Positions 25,124 to 34,628 of a DNA stretch of 64,000 bases are shown here, in pieces. Positions within the stretch are counted from its first letter, which is position 1, and every line of letters begins with the position of its first letter. A program made the translations under genes and the position numbers. A model generated the notes under the pieces. The model made no database searches. It worked only from the letters and a program-made list of their open reading frames with translations, and was not told the origin of the DNA. This stretch comes from Flaviramulus sp. (GTDB lineage: Bacteria > Bacteroidota > Bacteroidia > Flavobacteriales > Flavobacteriaceae). The stretch covers positions 1-64,000 of the forward strand of contig JANQTJ010000012.1 in the NCBI GenBank assembly GCA_030731745.1, given 5' to 3'.

Positions 25124-25888
25124 ATGAATTTCAAAACTCCAAAATTAACTGTTGTAGGAGCAGGACCTGGTGATGCAGATTTAATCACTTTAAAAGCGAT
25201 AAAGGCAATAAAGGATGCAGATGTTATATTATATGATGCGCTAATAAATGAGGCATTATTAGAATACGCATCCAATAATACCGAATGTATTTATGTTGGG
25301 AAACGAAAAGGTTGTTATGCCTATCAACAAGATCAAATTAACGAACTTATTGTTGTAAAGGCTATAGAAAAAGGACACGTTGTACGTTTAAAAGGAGGTG
25401 ATCCTTTTGTTTTTGGAAGAGGTGCCGAGGAAATTGATTATGTAAGACCATTTGGTTTAGAAACCTTTGTGGTTCCTGGTATTTCATCAGCATTAGCAGT
25501 TCCGGCTTATCAAGGCATTCCATTAACAAAACGAGGTACTTCAGAAAGTTTTTGGATAGTTACTGCAACCACAAAATCTCATCAATTATCAAAAGATATT
25601 TTTTTGGCAGCACAATCAACTGCAACGGTTGTTATTTTAATGGGCATGCATAAATTGGATGAAATTGTAAAAGTGTTTTTAGGAGAAAACAAACAAGAGA
25701 CTTCGGTAGCCATCATTCAAAATGGTACTACAGAAAACGAAAATGTGGGTATAGGTACCATAAGTTCTATTCAACAAATTGTAAAAGAAAAGCAATTAGC
25801 ATCACCAGCTATCATTGTAATTGGAGATGTTGTGAAAGAACGCGTTGTATTAAACTCTATTTATAACAAGGTAGCCGTAAACTATTAG
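25124..25888 (+). CDS. cobA: Uroporphyrinogen-III C-methyltransferase
   Basis: SAM-dependent methylation of uroporphyrinogen III at C2 and C7 to precorrin-2, the branch to siroheme. The 254-residue protein has the tetrapyrrole methylase motifs VGAGPGDADLITLKA and the LYDAL region at the N-terminus, RLKGGDPFVFGRGAEE in the middle, and VPGISSALAVPAYQGIPLTKRG. It directly follows the siroheme-using reductase, so its product is used locally. Confidence 0.95.
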   Translation: MNFKTPKLTVVGAGPGDADLITLKAIKAIKDADVILYDALINEALLEYASNNTECIYVGKRKGCYAYQQDQINELIVVKAIEKGHVVRLKGGDPFVFGRGAEEIDYVRPFGLETFVVPGISSALAVPAYQGIPLTKRGTSESFWIVTATTKSHQLSKDIFLAAQSTATVVILMGMHKLDEIVKVFLGENKQETSVAIIQNGTTENENVGIGTISSIQQIVKEKQLASPAIIVIGDVVKERVVLNSIYNKVAVNY

Positions 25889-25891
25889 ATT

Positions 25892-26476
25892 TTGGAAAGA
25901 AATAATTTATACCCTATTTTTTTAAAAACAGTAAATTTAAACATACTCATCATAGGTGGTGGTTTTGTAGCAGAGGAGAAGTTAACGTTCTTATTAAAAT
26001 CGAGTCCAGATGCATCTGTAATGATGGTATCACCAATGTTTAGAAAAGATACAATATCTTTGTCAAAAAAAGGAAACGTTACCTTAATTATGGATACTTA
26101 CAAAGAAAAGTATTTAAAAGGAAAGCATATGGTAGTCGCAACGACTGATGTTCCGGAAGTGAATGTGAAAGTTTACAGGCACTGCCGTAAAAGAAGTATT
26201 TTAGTAAATGTAGCTGATAATCCACCGTATTGTGATTTTTACATGGGTGGTATTGTTACTAAAGGTAATGTAAAAGTGGCTATTTCCACTAACGGAAAAT
26301 CGCCAACTACAGCTAAACGTTTACGTCAGTTTTTTGAGGATGTTATTCCTGAGAATATAGACGATTTGGTTAAGAATTTAAACGAATATAGAAAAACAAT
26401 AAAAGGTAATTTTGAAGAAAAAGTGGAGACACTTAACGAATTTACTAAAGGATTAATTGAGAAAAAGGAATCTTAA
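25892..26476 (+). CDS. Precorrin-2 dehydrogenase / sirohydrochlorin ferrochelatase
   Basis: Completes siroheme from precorrin-2: NAD-dependent oxidation and, in Met8/CysG-type members, iron insertion. The 194-residue protein has LYPIFLK, a Rossmann start IIGGGFVAEEKL, VVATTDVPEVN, VNVADNPPYCDFY, and the STNGKSPTTAKRLR segment. The start is TTG, three bases after the cobA stop, because the family N-terminus begins exactly there. It is separate from the methylase, unlike enteric CysG. Confidence 0.92.
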   Translation: MERNNLYPIFLKTVNLNILIIGGGFVAEEKLTFLLKSSPDASVMMVSPMFRKDTISLSKKGNVTLIMDTYKEKYLKGKHMVVATTDVPEVNVKVYRHCRKRSILVNVADNPPYCDFYMGGIVTKGNVKVAISTNGKSPTTAKRLRQFFEDVIPENIDDLVKNLNEYRKTIKGNFEEKVETLNEFTKGLIEKKES

Positions 26477-26477
26477 A

Positions 26478-27530
26478 ATGATTAAAACAGATATACTTAT
26501 CATAGGAGCAGGACCAACTGGTTTATTTGCCGTTTTTGAAGCAGGATTGTTAAAATTAAAATGTCATTTAATTGATGCATTGCCACAACCCGGTGGGCAA
26601 TGTTCAGAGATTTATCCAAAAAAACCAATTTATGATATTCCAGGATTTCCTGAAATTTTAGCTGGCGATTTAACAAAAAACTTGTTAGAACAAGGTAAGC
26701 AATTTGAGCCAGGTTTTACTTTAGGAGAACGTGCAGAAACTATACAAAAACAGGATGATGGTTCCTTTATTGTAACAACAAATAAAGGGACTAAACATCA
26801 AGCGCCAGTAGTAGCTATAGCAGGTGGCTTGGGATCGTTTGAACCCAGAAAACCAATTATTGAAGGGATTGAGAATTATGAAGATAAAGGTTTAGAGTAC
26901 TTTATAAAAGATCCAGAGGTATACCGTAATAAAAAAGTAATTATTTCTGGCGGAGGTGATTCTGCTTTAGATTGGAGTATATTTTTAGCTGATATCGCAT
27001 CATCTGTAACTTTAATTCATAGAAGAAATGAGTTTAGAGGTGCACTCGATTCAGTTGAAAAAGTTAGAGAATTAACACTACTTAATAAAATTAAATTAAT
27101 TACGCCAGCTGAGGTAACAGCATTACATGGCGATGGAAAAATTGAAGCAGTAACGGTTGTTTCTGATGGAGAAACAAATAAAATAGAAACCGATCATTTC
27201 ATTCCCTTATTTGGTTTATCTCCAAAATTAGGTCCTATTGGAAATTGGGGATTAGAAATTGAAAAAAATGCTATTAAAGTTGATAATTCCTTAAACTATC
27301 AAACTAATATACCTGGCGTTTTTGCCATCGGGGATGTTAATATCTATCCTGAGAAGCTAAAATTGATTTTGTGCGGTTTTCACGAGGCAACTTTAATGTG
27401 TCAAGCTGCTTATAGAATTATAAATCCTGGTAAAAAGTACGTTTTAAAATATACAACCGTAAGTGGAATTGATGGTTTTGATGGTACACGAAAAGAAGCT
27501 CCCAAAGCAGTGGTTCAATCCATTAATTAA
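26478..27530 (+). CDS. Thioredoxin-reductase-like ferredoxin-NADP reductase
   Basis: FAD and NADPH enzyme of 350 residues that moves electrons between NADPH and ferredoxin. The FAD motif is GAGPTGLFAVFEA at residues 9-21, the segment PQPGGQCSEIYP is characteristic of this FNR class, and the NADPH motif is GGGDSALDW. The redox CxxC of true thioredoxin reductases is missing. The ATG at 26478 follows the upstream stop by one base. As the last redox gene after the siroheme genes, it probably feeds the sulfite reductase through ferredoxin, though no ferredoxin gene is seen here. Confidence 0.9.
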   Translation: MIKTDILIIGAGPTGLFAVFEAGLLKLKCHLIDALPQPGGQCSEIYPKKPIYDIPGFPEILAGDLTKNLLEQGKQFEPGFTLGERAETIQKQDDGSFIVTTNKGTKHQAPVVAIAGGLGSFEPRKPIIEGIENYEDKGLEYFIKDPEVYRNKKVIISGGGDSALDWSIFLADIASSVTLIHRRNEFRGALDSVEKVRELTLLNKIKLITPAEVTALHGDGKIEAVTVVSDGETNKIETDHFIPLFGLSPKLGPIGNWGLEIEKNAIKVDNSLNYQTNIPGVFAIGDVNIYPEKLKLILCGFHEATLMCQAAYRIINPGKKYVLKYTTVSGIDGFDGTRKEAPKAVVQSIN

Positions 27531-27562
27531 AATCTAATTTAAAAAAAGACCTCAATATTTTT

Positions 27563-27958
27563 ATGAAAAATCAAGGGCAATTTAGATTTACTTTCTTTAC
27601 AAATAAATATGTTGAAACGCTTGAATTTTACAAGGATAAGCTTGGTTTTAATTTAGAGCATATTTGGGATAGAAATCAAAATGACAAAGGGGCATTGTTT
27701 CAAGCAGGCAATGGATTAATTGAAGTTATGAAGTTTCCAAATACACATGAAATTCAGATTTCTGGTTTGGATTATCGAACACCTCAGGGTGTTTTTATGT
27801 GTATACAAGTTTGGAATATTGATGAATTATACGATAAATACAAATCAATTAACATACCTTTCAAGCAGGAAATCACAAATCAATCATGGGGTCACAGAAG
27901 TTTTTCTATTACAGAACCTAATGGTCTTATTTTATTTTTCTTTCAAGAACAATTTTAA
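27563..27958 (+). CDS. VOC-family (glyoxalase-fold) protein
   Basis: A 131-residue single-module vicinal oxygen chelate protein: TFFTNKYVETLEFYKDKLGF at the start, two beta-alpha-beta-beta-beta halves, and the closing SITEPNGLILFFFQ with the usual Pro-Asn-Gly. The exact reaction cannot be told; members include lyases, dioxygenases and thiol-transferring resistance proteins. It lies inside the cysteine operon, so a thiol-related role is possible. Confidence 0.85.
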   Translation: MKNQGQFRFTFFTNKYVETLEFYKDKLGFNLEHIWDRNQNDKGALFQAGNGLIEVMKFPNTHEIQISGLDYRTPQGVFMCIQVWNIDELYDKYKSINIPFKQEITNQSWGHRSFSITEPNGLILFFFQEQF

Positions 27959-27991
27959 ATTATTAAACATTTCAATTATAAGTTTAAGATC

Positions 27992-28735
27992 ATGAAAAGC
28001 TATAACGTTTGTTTAAAAGACACCGTTAAAACATTTACAAAAAGATTGTTTTATTCATTGTTTGATTCTAATCAAGAGATAGCCCAAAAAGAGTATTTAG
28101 AAAAAACCTTCCTTAAAATTCTTAATAAGTTAGAGATTGAGAATGGAAAAGAAATTTGGAATGTTTTTAAAAAACAACTGCCTAAAATAAGACAAAAGTT
28201 AGATTTAGATGCTATTGCTTTTGAAAGTAATGACCCTGCTTCGCATTCTTTGCAAGAAATATATTTGGCCTACCCAGGGTTTCATGCTATTTCAATTTAC
28301 AGATTGAGCCATGAGCTTCATAATTTAGGTGTTTATATTTTGCCCAGAATGATGAGTGAGTTCATTCATGGCGTTACTGGTATCGACATACATCCAGGGG
28401 CTACAATTGGAGATTCTTTTTATATCGATCACGGAACAGGTATCGTAATTGGTGAAACTGCAATTATTGGTAATCAAGTTAAAATTTATCAAGGAGTTAC
28501 TCTTGGAGGTATTCAAGTATCTAAAGATTTAGCAAAAGTAAAAAGACATCCAACTATTGAAGATCATGTTTGTATTTATGCAAATGCAACTATTTTAGGA
28601 GGAGATATTGTAATAGGAGAAAACAGTACAATTGGTGCCAATGTTTGGATAACACAATCGGTTCCAAAAAATTCTTTAGTCACCTATCAAACTAAAATAA
28701 AAATAAGACCCAAAAAAAATGGCATTCGAGAATAG
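27992..28735 (+). CDS. cysE: Serine O-acetyltransferase
   Basis: Makes O-acetylserine, the carbon acceptor for sulfide. The 247-residue protein has an N-terminal helical domain and a C-terminal left-handed beta-helix of hexapeptide repeats: GIDIHPGATIG, YIDHGTGIVIGETAIIG, YQGVTLGG, then HPTIEDHVCIYANATILG. The His-Asp pair of the active site lies in these segments. Its end overlaps cysM by 17 bases, so the two enzymes are made together, in line with the known cysteine synthase complex. Confidence 0.93.
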   Translation: MKSYNVCLKDTVKTFTKRLFYSLFDSNQEIAQKEYLEKTFLKILNKLEIENGKEIWNVFKKQLPKIRQKLDLDAIAFESNDPASHSLQEIYLAYPGFHAISIYRLSHELHNLGVYILPRMMSEFIHGVTGIDIHPGATIGDSFYIDHGTGIVIGETAIIGNQVKIYQGVTLGGIQVSKDLAKVKRHPTIEDHVCIYANATILGGDIVIGENSTIGANVWITQSVPKNSLVTYQTKIKIRPKKNGIRE

Positions 28736-29609
28736 CATAATAGGTCAAATTGGAAATACGCCCTTAGTAGAAGCAACACATCTGATAAATAAAAAAGGCG
28801 TGCGGTTGTTTTTAAAGTTAGAAGGTAATAATCCTGGTGGAAGTGTGAAGGATCGACCTGCATTTAATATGATTAACCAAGCATTGAAACGTGGTGATAT
28901 TAAAAGAGGAGACACGCTTGTTGAAGCTACTAGTGGAAATACAGGAATTGCATTAGCTTTTATATCAAAATTATTGGGTTTAAATATGGTGCTTATTATG
29001 CCCGAAAATTCAACCGAAGAGCGTGTTAAAACGATGAAGGCTTATGGCGCTGAGGTTATTTTAACTCCTTCTGATATTGGTATTGAAGGTTCCCGAGATT
29101 TGGCTTTTAAATTACGTGATGAGAATGGGTATACTCTTTTAAATCAATTTGAAAACAATGATAATTGGAAAGCGCACTATAAAACTACTGGGCCAGAAAT
29201 TTGGAGAGATACCAAAGGTAAAATTACCCATTTTGTAGCAACCATGGGAACAACAGGAACTATTACTGGTACATCAACCTTTTTAAAAGAACAAAATAAA
29301 GATATTACTGTTGTTGGTGCACAACCTGCTGAAGGGGCAAGAATTCCAGGAATTAGAAAATGGTCTCCAGAGTATGTGCCTAAGTTTTTTGATCCAAAAA
29401 AAGTAGATATAGTAATTGATGTTTCAGAAGAAGATGCCAAAAAAACAACTCAAAGATTAGCAAAGGAAGAAGGTGTTTTTGCAGGAATGAGTAGTGGTGG
29501 TTCTGTATTTTGTGCATTAAAAATAGCAGATCAAATTGAAGAAGGTATTATCATTGCTATTATTTGTGATAGAGGTGATAGGTATTTATCTTCTACTTTG
29601 TTTGAATAA
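28719..29609 (+). CDS. cysM: Cysteine synthase (O-acetylserine sulfhydrylase)
   Basis: PLP enzyme that joins sulfide to O-acetylserine to give cysteine. Motifs are IGNTPLVE, the PLP lysine in NNPGGSVKDRPA, EATSGNTGIALAF, the glycine-rich GTTGTITGTS, and GMSSGGS near the C-terminus. The 296-residue length and the EGARIPGIRKW segment point to the CysM class. It is the last gene of the sulfate-to-cysteine operon; the next promoter lies over its final codons. Confidence 0.93.
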   Translation: MAFENSIIGQIGNTPLVEATHLINKKGVRLFLKLEGNNPGGSVKDRPAFNMINQALKRGDIKRGDTLVEATSGNTGIALAFISKLLGLNMVLIMPENSTEERVKTMKAYGAEVILTPSDIGIEGSRDLAFKLRDENGYTLLNQFENNDNWKAHYKTTGPEIWRDTKGKITHFVATMGTTGTITGTSTFLKEQNKDITVVGAQPAEGARIPGIRKWSPEYVPKFFDPKKVDIVIDVSEEDAKKTTQRLAKEEGVFAGMSSGGSVFCALKIADQIEEGIIIAIICDRGDRYLSSTLFE

Positions 29610-29632
29610 CAAAAATATAGTTCCTATTTTTG
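29601..29632 (+). promoter_or_regulatory. Promoter of the metH riboswitch transcript
   Basis: TTTG at 29601-29604 and a perfect TATTTTTG at 29625-29632, spaced by 20 bases. The -33 element overlaps the end of cysM. A start near 29640 would place the SAM riboswitch about 20 bases into the transcript. Confidence 0.75.
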
Positions 29633-29660
29633 TGCTCTAGTTCATAAATGTATTAATAGT

Positions 29661-29771
29661 GTTATCAAGAAAGGTAGAGGGAATAGACCCGTTGAAGCCT
29701 TGGCAACCCTTTAGCTTTAAAGAAGGTGCTAAATTCTACTAATAATTTTTTAAGATTATTGGAAAGATAAC
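29661..29771 (+). promoter_or_regulatory. SAM-I (S-box) riboswitch of the metH operon
   Basis: P1 pairs GTTATC (29661-29666) with GATAAC (29766-29771). The interior repeats the S-box core seen at 13047: AAGAAAGGTAGAGGGAAT, GACCCGTTGAAGCC, TGGCAACC and GGTGCTAAATTC, with P4 arms AATAAT/ATTATT. A weak hairpin (29772-29792) follows, with its T run in the loop and not after the stem. Control might therefore act differently from the metY copy. Confidence 0.93.
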
Positions 29772-29821
29772 GAAAAGTTTTTTTCACTTTTCTTGATGAC
29801 AGATAGATGTAAATAATATCA

Positions 29822-30826
29822 ATGTCAAATATAAAACAAGCTTTACAAGATCGTATTTTAGTGCTAGATGGCGCAATGGGTACGATGCTACAAGCTTACA
29901 AATTTACCGAAACAGATTTTAGAGGAAATCGTTTTAAAGACTATCCAACGTCTTTACAAGGGAATAACGATTTATTATCTATCACTCAGCCACAAGCTAT
30001 AAAAGAAATTCATGCTAAATATTTTGAAGCAGGGGCAGATATAGTTGAAACCAATACTTTTTCAGGTACAACTATTGCTATGGCAGATTACCAAATGGAA
30101 AATTTAGTATATGAATTAAATTATCAATCAGCTAAAATAGCTAAAGAAGTCGCTGATTTGTTTACGGCTAAAGAACCTCATAAACCACGTTTTGTAGCAG
30201 GCTCAATTGGGCCAACAAATCGAACAGCTAGTATGTCTCCAGATGTTAACGATCCTGGCTACAGAGCTGTAACATTTGATGAATTACGATTAGCTTATAA
30301 ACAACAAGTTGAAGCATTAATTGATGGTGGTGTGGATATTTTATTAGTCGAAACTGTTTTTGATACCTTAAATGCTAAAGCAGCCTTATTTGCAATTGAA
30401 GAAGTAAAAGATGATCGAAATTTAGATATACCAATCATGTTAAGTGGTACTATTACAGATGCTTCTGGTAGGACGCTTTCTGGTCAAACTGCTGAGGCTT
30501 TTTTAATTTCAGTTTCCCATATCCCATTATTATCTATTGGTTTTAATTGTGCTTTAGGTGCTAACTTATTACAACCACATTTAGAAGCCATTGCAAACAA
30601 AACTGATTTCGCAATTTCTGCACACCCAAACGCAGGTTTGCCCAATGCTTTTGGAACTTATGATGAGTCACCCGAAGATATGGGTGAACAAATAGAAGAA
30701 TATTTTAAAAAGAATCTTATCAATATTATTGGCGGATGTTGTGGTACATCACCCCAACATATTAAAGTTATTGCTAAAATAGCTTCAAAATATAAACCAA
30801 GAAGGGTTACTGAAATAGTTGAATAA
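29822..30826 (+). CDS. metH: Methionine synthase, homocysteine-binding subunit (split MetH, part 1)
   Basis: N-terminal third of cobalamin-dependent methionine synthase as a separate 334-residue protein. It has the start [14 protein letters not shown] and [12 protein letters not shown], and the zinc ligands Cys243 (GFNCALG) and Cys306-Cys307 (GGCCG) that activate homocysteine. Its stop codon overlaps the ATG of part 2 in TAATG, so the two halves are translationally coupled. A standalone homocysteine methyltransferase is unlikely given that neighbour. Confidence 0.93.
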   Translation: MSNIKQALQDRILVLDGAMGTMLQAYKFTETDFRGNRFKDYPTSLQGNNDLLSITQPQAIKEIHAKYFEAGADIVETNTFSGTTIAMADYQMENLVYELNYQSAKIAKEVADLFTAKEPHKPRFVAGSIGPTNRTASMSPDVNDPGYRAVTFDELRLAYKQQVEALIDGGVDILLVETVFDTLNAKAALFAIEEVKDDRNLDIPIMLSGTITDASGRTLSGQTAEAFLISVSHIPLLSIGFNCALGANLLQPHLEAIANKTDFAISAHPNAGLPNAFGTYDESPEDMGEQIEEYFKKNLINIIGGCCGTSPQHIKVIAKIASKYKPRRVTEIVE

Positions 30827-33501
30827 TGAAAGTGAAGCAAACAAAATACATGCGTTTATCTGGATTGGAACCACTAATCCTGAATGAAAACAGTAATTTT
30901 ATAAATGTAGGTGAAAGAACCAATGTAGCAGGATCTAGAAAGTTTCTTCGATTAATTAAAGAAGAGAAGTTTGATGAGGCTTTAGATATTGCCCGTCATC
31001 AAGTAGATGGTGGTGCTCAAATTATCGATATCAATATGGACGATGGACTTATTGATGGAAAAGAAGCGATGGTTCGTTTTTTGAATTTGATTGCTGCCGA
31101 GCCCGATATTTGCAGAGTGCCAATTATGATAGATAGCTCTAAATGGGAAATTATTGAAGCTGGTTTGCAAGTTGTACAAGGTAAATGTGTTGTAAATTCT
31201 ATTTCGCTTAAAGAAGGCGAAGAAAAATTTATTTGGGAAGCAAAACAAATAAAACGTTATGGTGCTGCTGTTATTGTGATGGCTTTTGATGAGGTTGGAC
31301 AAGCTGATAATTATGAACGCAGAATCGAAATAGCAAAAAGATCGTATGATATTTTGGTTAACAAAGTTGGTTTTCCATCTGAAGATATTATTTTCGATTT
31401 AAATATTTTTCCTGTAGCAACAGGAATGGATGAGCATAAAAGAAATGCTATCGATTTTATAGAAGCAACACGTTGGGTTCGTCAAAATTTAGAAAATGTG
31501 AGTGTTAGTGGTGGTGTTAGTAACGTATCGTTTTCATTTAGAGGAAACGATGGTGTTCGTGAAGCGATGCATTCTGTGTTCTTATATCACGCCATTCAAG
31601 TTGGTATGAATATAGGTATTGTAAATCCAGCACTTTTAGAGGTTTATGATGATATTCCTAAAGATTTATTAGAGCATGTTGAAGATGTTATTTTAGATAG
31701 AAGAGACGATGCCACCGAACGTCTTTTAGATTTCGCTGAAACTGTTAAAGGCTCAAAAGTTGAAAAAGGCTTGGATTTATCATGGCGACAAAATTCACTT
31801 CAAGATAGAATTACACACGCTTTGGTTAAAGGAATTGACGCTTTTATTATTGAAGATGTTGAACAAGCTAGATTGGAAGCAGAAAAACCAATTGAGGTTA
31901 TTGAAGGCCATTTGATGATTGGAATGAATGTAGTTGGTGATTTGTTTGGTGCTGGAAAAATGTTTTTACCACAGGTGGTAAAATCGGCACGTGTAATGAA
32001 AAAGGCAGTTGGCTACTTAAACCCTTTTATTGAAGCTGAAAAAGGCGATTTTCAAGAGCCTGTTGGAAAAATATTAATGGCAACTGTTAAAGGTGATGTC
32101 CACGATATTGGTAAAAATATTGTAAGTGTTGTGTTGGCTTGTAATAATTATGAGATTATTGATTTAGGGGTGATGGTACCCCCAGAAAGAATAATTCAGA
32201 CAGCCATTGATGAACGTGTAGATGCTATAGGTTTAAGCGGATTAATAACACCATCACTTGATGAGATGGTTTATTTAGCGAAAGAAATGCAACGACAAAA
32301 TTTTGAGGTGCCTTTATTGATTGGAGGCGCTACCACATCAAAAGCACATACGGCTGTAAAAATTGATACCCAATATCAAAATGCAGTTGTTCATGTTAAT
32401 GACGCATCGAGAGCGGTAACGGTTGTTGGCGATTTATTGAACAAAAAAACATCACATGAATATACCTCAAAACTAAAAGCAGATTATGAGGATTTTAGAA
32501 CTAAGTTTTTAAAACGAGGTAAGGAGAAATCATATATCTCAATTAATGAAGCTCGAAAACGTAAATATAAAATTGATTGGAATACCTCTAAAATTTTGAA
32601 ACCTAAAGAATTAGGTATCCAAGTTTTAAAGCAATTGAGTTTAAAAGAATTAGAACCTTTTATAGATTGGAGTCCGTTTTTTAGAAGTTGGGATTTACAC
32701 GGGAAATATCCTGAGATATTAACGGATGATGTGGTAGGTGAACAAGCTACTCAACTATTTGATGATGCTAAAGAAATGATGAAGCAAATTATTTCAAAAC
32801 AATCCTTAAAACCTCAAGGTGTTTTTGGCTTATTTGAAGCAAATGCAGTTTTTGAAGATGATATTTCTGTTCAGAAAAAAGGAGAAGAAATAGCTGTTTT
32901 TAGAACTTTGCGTCAGCAATTAAGTAAAAGAGATGGGATTCCAAACATAGCGTTATCAGATTTTATAGCCCCAAAACAAACTGGAAAAACAGATTACATT
33001 GGTGCTTTTTGTACGGCTATTTTTGGAGCTCAAGAGTTAGCAACCCTTTATAAAGAGAAGGATGACGATTATAATGCTATTATGGTACAAGCTATTGCTG
33101 ACAGATTTGCAGAAGCTTTTGCTGAATATTTACACAAGCAAGTAAGAACTAAGCATTGGGGTTATGACGCAAAAGAAAATTTAACTAATGAAGATTTAAT
33201 TAAAGAAAGTTATAAAGGCATTCGTCCAGCACCAGGTTATCCTGCATGCCCCGATCATTTAGAAAAAGAAACAATTTGGGAACTTTTGGATGTTGAAAAA
33301 AATATAGGGGTAACTTTAACAGAGAGTTTAGCTATGTGGCCTGCGGCAGCAGTTTCTGGGTACTATTTTGGTAATCCGGAAGCTAAATATTTTGGTTTGG
33401 GCAAAATTACAGACGATCAAGTAACAGATTATGCCGTAAGAAAATGCATTACCAAAGAAAAAGCTAGAAAGTGGTTGCATCCAAATTTAGCTGAAGAGTG
33501 A
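30826..33501 (+). CDS. metH: Methionine synthase, folate, cobalamin and activation domains (split MetH, part 2)
   Basis: 891 residues holding the rest of MetH. Order: pterin-binding TIM barrel ([30 protein letters not shown]), helical cap, B12-binding domain with the cobalt ligand His426 in GDVHDIGKN, and the SAM-binding reactivation domain ([12 protein letters not shown]) at the C-terminus. It takes methyl from methyltetrahydrofolate made by MetF, encoded just downstream. The reactivation domain shows that SAM is needed both for repair of the enzyme and, through the upstream riboswitch, for control. Confidence 0.95.
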   Translation: MKVKQTKYMRLSGLEPLILNENSNFINVGERTNVAGSRKFLRLIKEEKFDEALDIARHQVDGGAQIIDINMDDGLIDGKEAMVRFLNLIAAEPDICRVPIMIDSSKWEIIEAGLQVVQGKCVVNSISLKEGEEKFIWEAKQIKRYGAAVIVMAFDEVGQADNYERRIEIAKRSYDILVNKVGFPSEDIIFDLNIFPVATGMDEHKRNAIDFIEATRWVRQNLENVSVSGGVSNVSFSFRGNDGVREAMHSVFLYHAIQVGMNIGIVNPALLEVYDDIPKDLLEHVEDVILDRRDDATERLLDFAETVKGSKVEKGLDLSWRQNSLQDRITHALVKGIDAFIIEDVEQARLEAEKPIEVIEGHLMIGMNVVGDLFGAGKMFLPQVVKSARVMKKAVGYLNPFIEAEKGDFQEPVGKILMATVKGDVHDIGKNIVSVVLACNNYEIIDLGVMVPPERIIQTAIDERVDAIGLSGLITPSLDEMVYLAKEMQRQNFEVPLLIGGATTSKAHTAVKIDTQYQNAVVHVNDASRAVTVVGDLLNKKTSHEYTSKLKADYEDFRTKFLKRGKEKSYISINEARKRKYKIDWNTSKILKPKELGIQVLKQLSLKELEPFIDWSPFFRSWDLHGKYPEILTDDVVGEQATQLFDDAKEMMKQIISKQSLKPQGVFGLFEANAVFEDDISVQKKGEEIAVFRTLRQQLSKRDGIPNIALSDFIAPKQTGKTDYIGAFCTAIFGAQELATLYKEKDDDYNAIMVQAIADRFAEAFAEYLHKQVRTKHWGYDAKENLTNEDLIKESYKGIRPAPGYPACPDHLEKETIWELLDVEKNIGVTLTESLAMWPAAAVSGYYFGNPEAKYFGLGKITDDQVTDYAVRKCITKEKARKWLHPNLAEE

Positions 33502-33590
33502 GCAAGCGTTAGCGATTGAAACAGAAAGCCCGCAGCGAGGTATGAGCGAGGACTTGTAGTGTAAAGCGCGACCCTTGTGGTAACGCCAAA
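33502..33590. repeat. GC-rich intergenic element, REP-like
   Basis: About 90 bases between metH and metF with GC near half, far above the surrounding DNA. It contains AGCGTTAGCG, GAAAGCCCGC, two close copies of AGCGAGG (33535-33551) and GTAAAGCGCGACCC. It has no reading frame and no clear terminator. Only one copy lies in this window, so the claim that it is a dispersed genomic repeat rests on its composition. Confidence 0.45.
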
Positions 33591-33637
33591 AAAAATAATA
33601 ACCATATTAAAAGTATCCTTTTTAAGGATTGAGATTT

Positions 33638-34594
33638 ATGAAAGTAACCGAACATATTAAACAAGCTAAAGGGAATACGTTATTTTCGTTTGAAATTATT
33701 CCGCCGCAAAAAGGTAGAAATATTCAAGAGCTTTATGATAATATAGACCCATTGATGGAGTTTAAACCGCCATTTATTGATGTAACCACCTCGCGTGAGG
33801 AATATGTGTATATTGATAAAGGTGACGGGCTTTTAGATAGAAAAATAACGAGAATGCGACCAGGAACAGTTGGGATTTGTGCCGCTATTAAGCATAAATA
33901 TAACGTGGATACGGTGCCGCATGTGTTGTGTGGTGGTTTTACGAAGGAGGAAACCGAGTATTTGTTGGTTGATTGCCATTATCTTGGTATTCAAAATGTT
34001 ATGGCGTTGCGAGGTGATGCGATGAGTCATCAAAAATATTTTGAGCCTTCTAAGGGTGGACATCAGTTTGCTAAAGATTTGGTTAGGCAAATACAGAATT
34101 TAAATACTGGAAAATATTTACATGATGTGATGGAGGCTGAGCATAAATCGGACTTTTGTATTGGTGTTGCTGGGTATCCTGAAAAGCATATGGAAGCACC
34201 ATCATTACAAACAGATTTGAGACGTTTGAAAGAAAAAGTAGATGCTGGAGCTGATTATGTGGTTACACAAATGTTTTTTGATAATGAAAAATATTTCAAA
34301 TTTGTTGAAATAGCTAAACAAGCTGGTATTCATGTGCCAATTATACCAGGAATTAAGCCAATTGCTGTAAAACGCCATTTACAATTATTACCGCAAGTTT
34401 TTAAAATTGATATTCCTGAAGAATTGATTAAAGAAGTAGAAAAATGTAAGGATAACGCTCAGGTTAGAGAAGTGGGTATTGAATGGGCAGTAAAACAATC
34501 TGAAGCACTTAAAAAAGCTGGAGTACCTGTTTTACATTATTATTCTATGGGTAAAAGTGATAATATAAAAGCGATAGCATCACAGTTGTTTTAA
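33638..34594 (+). CDS. metF: Methylenetetrahydrofolate reductase
   Basis: Flavoenzyme reducing 5,10-methylene- to 5-methyl-tetrahydrofolate, the methyl donor of MetH. The 318-residue TIM barrel shows FEIIPPQKGRN, the folate segment VTTSREEYVYID, HVLCGGFTKEETEYLL, ALRGDA and QMFFDNEKYF. I chose the ATG at 33638; a TTG nine bases earlier is possible. It is separated from metH by the GC-rich element but is probably still in the same transcript. Confidence 0.94.
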   Translation: MKVTEHIKQAKGNTLFSFEIIPPQKGRNIQELYDNIDPLMEFKPPFIDVTTSREEYVYIDKGDGLLDRKITRMRPGTVGICAAIKHKYNVDTVPHVLCGGFTKEETEYLLVDCHYLGIQNVMALRGDAMSHQKYFEPSKGGHQFAKDLVRQIQNLNTGKYLHDVMEAEHKSDFCIGVAGYPEKHMEAPSLQTDLRRLKEKVDAGADYVVTQMFFDNEKYFKFVEIAKQAGIHVPIIPGIKPIAVKRHLQLLPQVFKIDIPEELIKEVEKCKDNAQVREVGIEWAVKQSEALKKAGVPVLHYYSMGKSDNIKAIASQLF

Positions 34595-34603
34595 ATATTC
34601 GGT

Positions 34604-34611
34604 TATTTTTG
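34604..34611 (+). promoter_or_regulatory. Promoter -7 element before the barrel gene
   Basis: TATTTTTG fits TAnnTTTG, 17 bases before the ATG at 34629. It overlaps a small palindrome, TTTTGC-TTC-GCAAAA (34607-34621). No good -33 element was found at the usual distance. Confidence 0.45.
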
Positions 34612-34628
34612 CTTCGCAAAATCTATTT

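Noticed and set aside
29772-29792. Terminator of the second SAM riboswitch
   Set aside because: The hairpin has its T run in the loop and no T tail, so I did not list it as a terminator.
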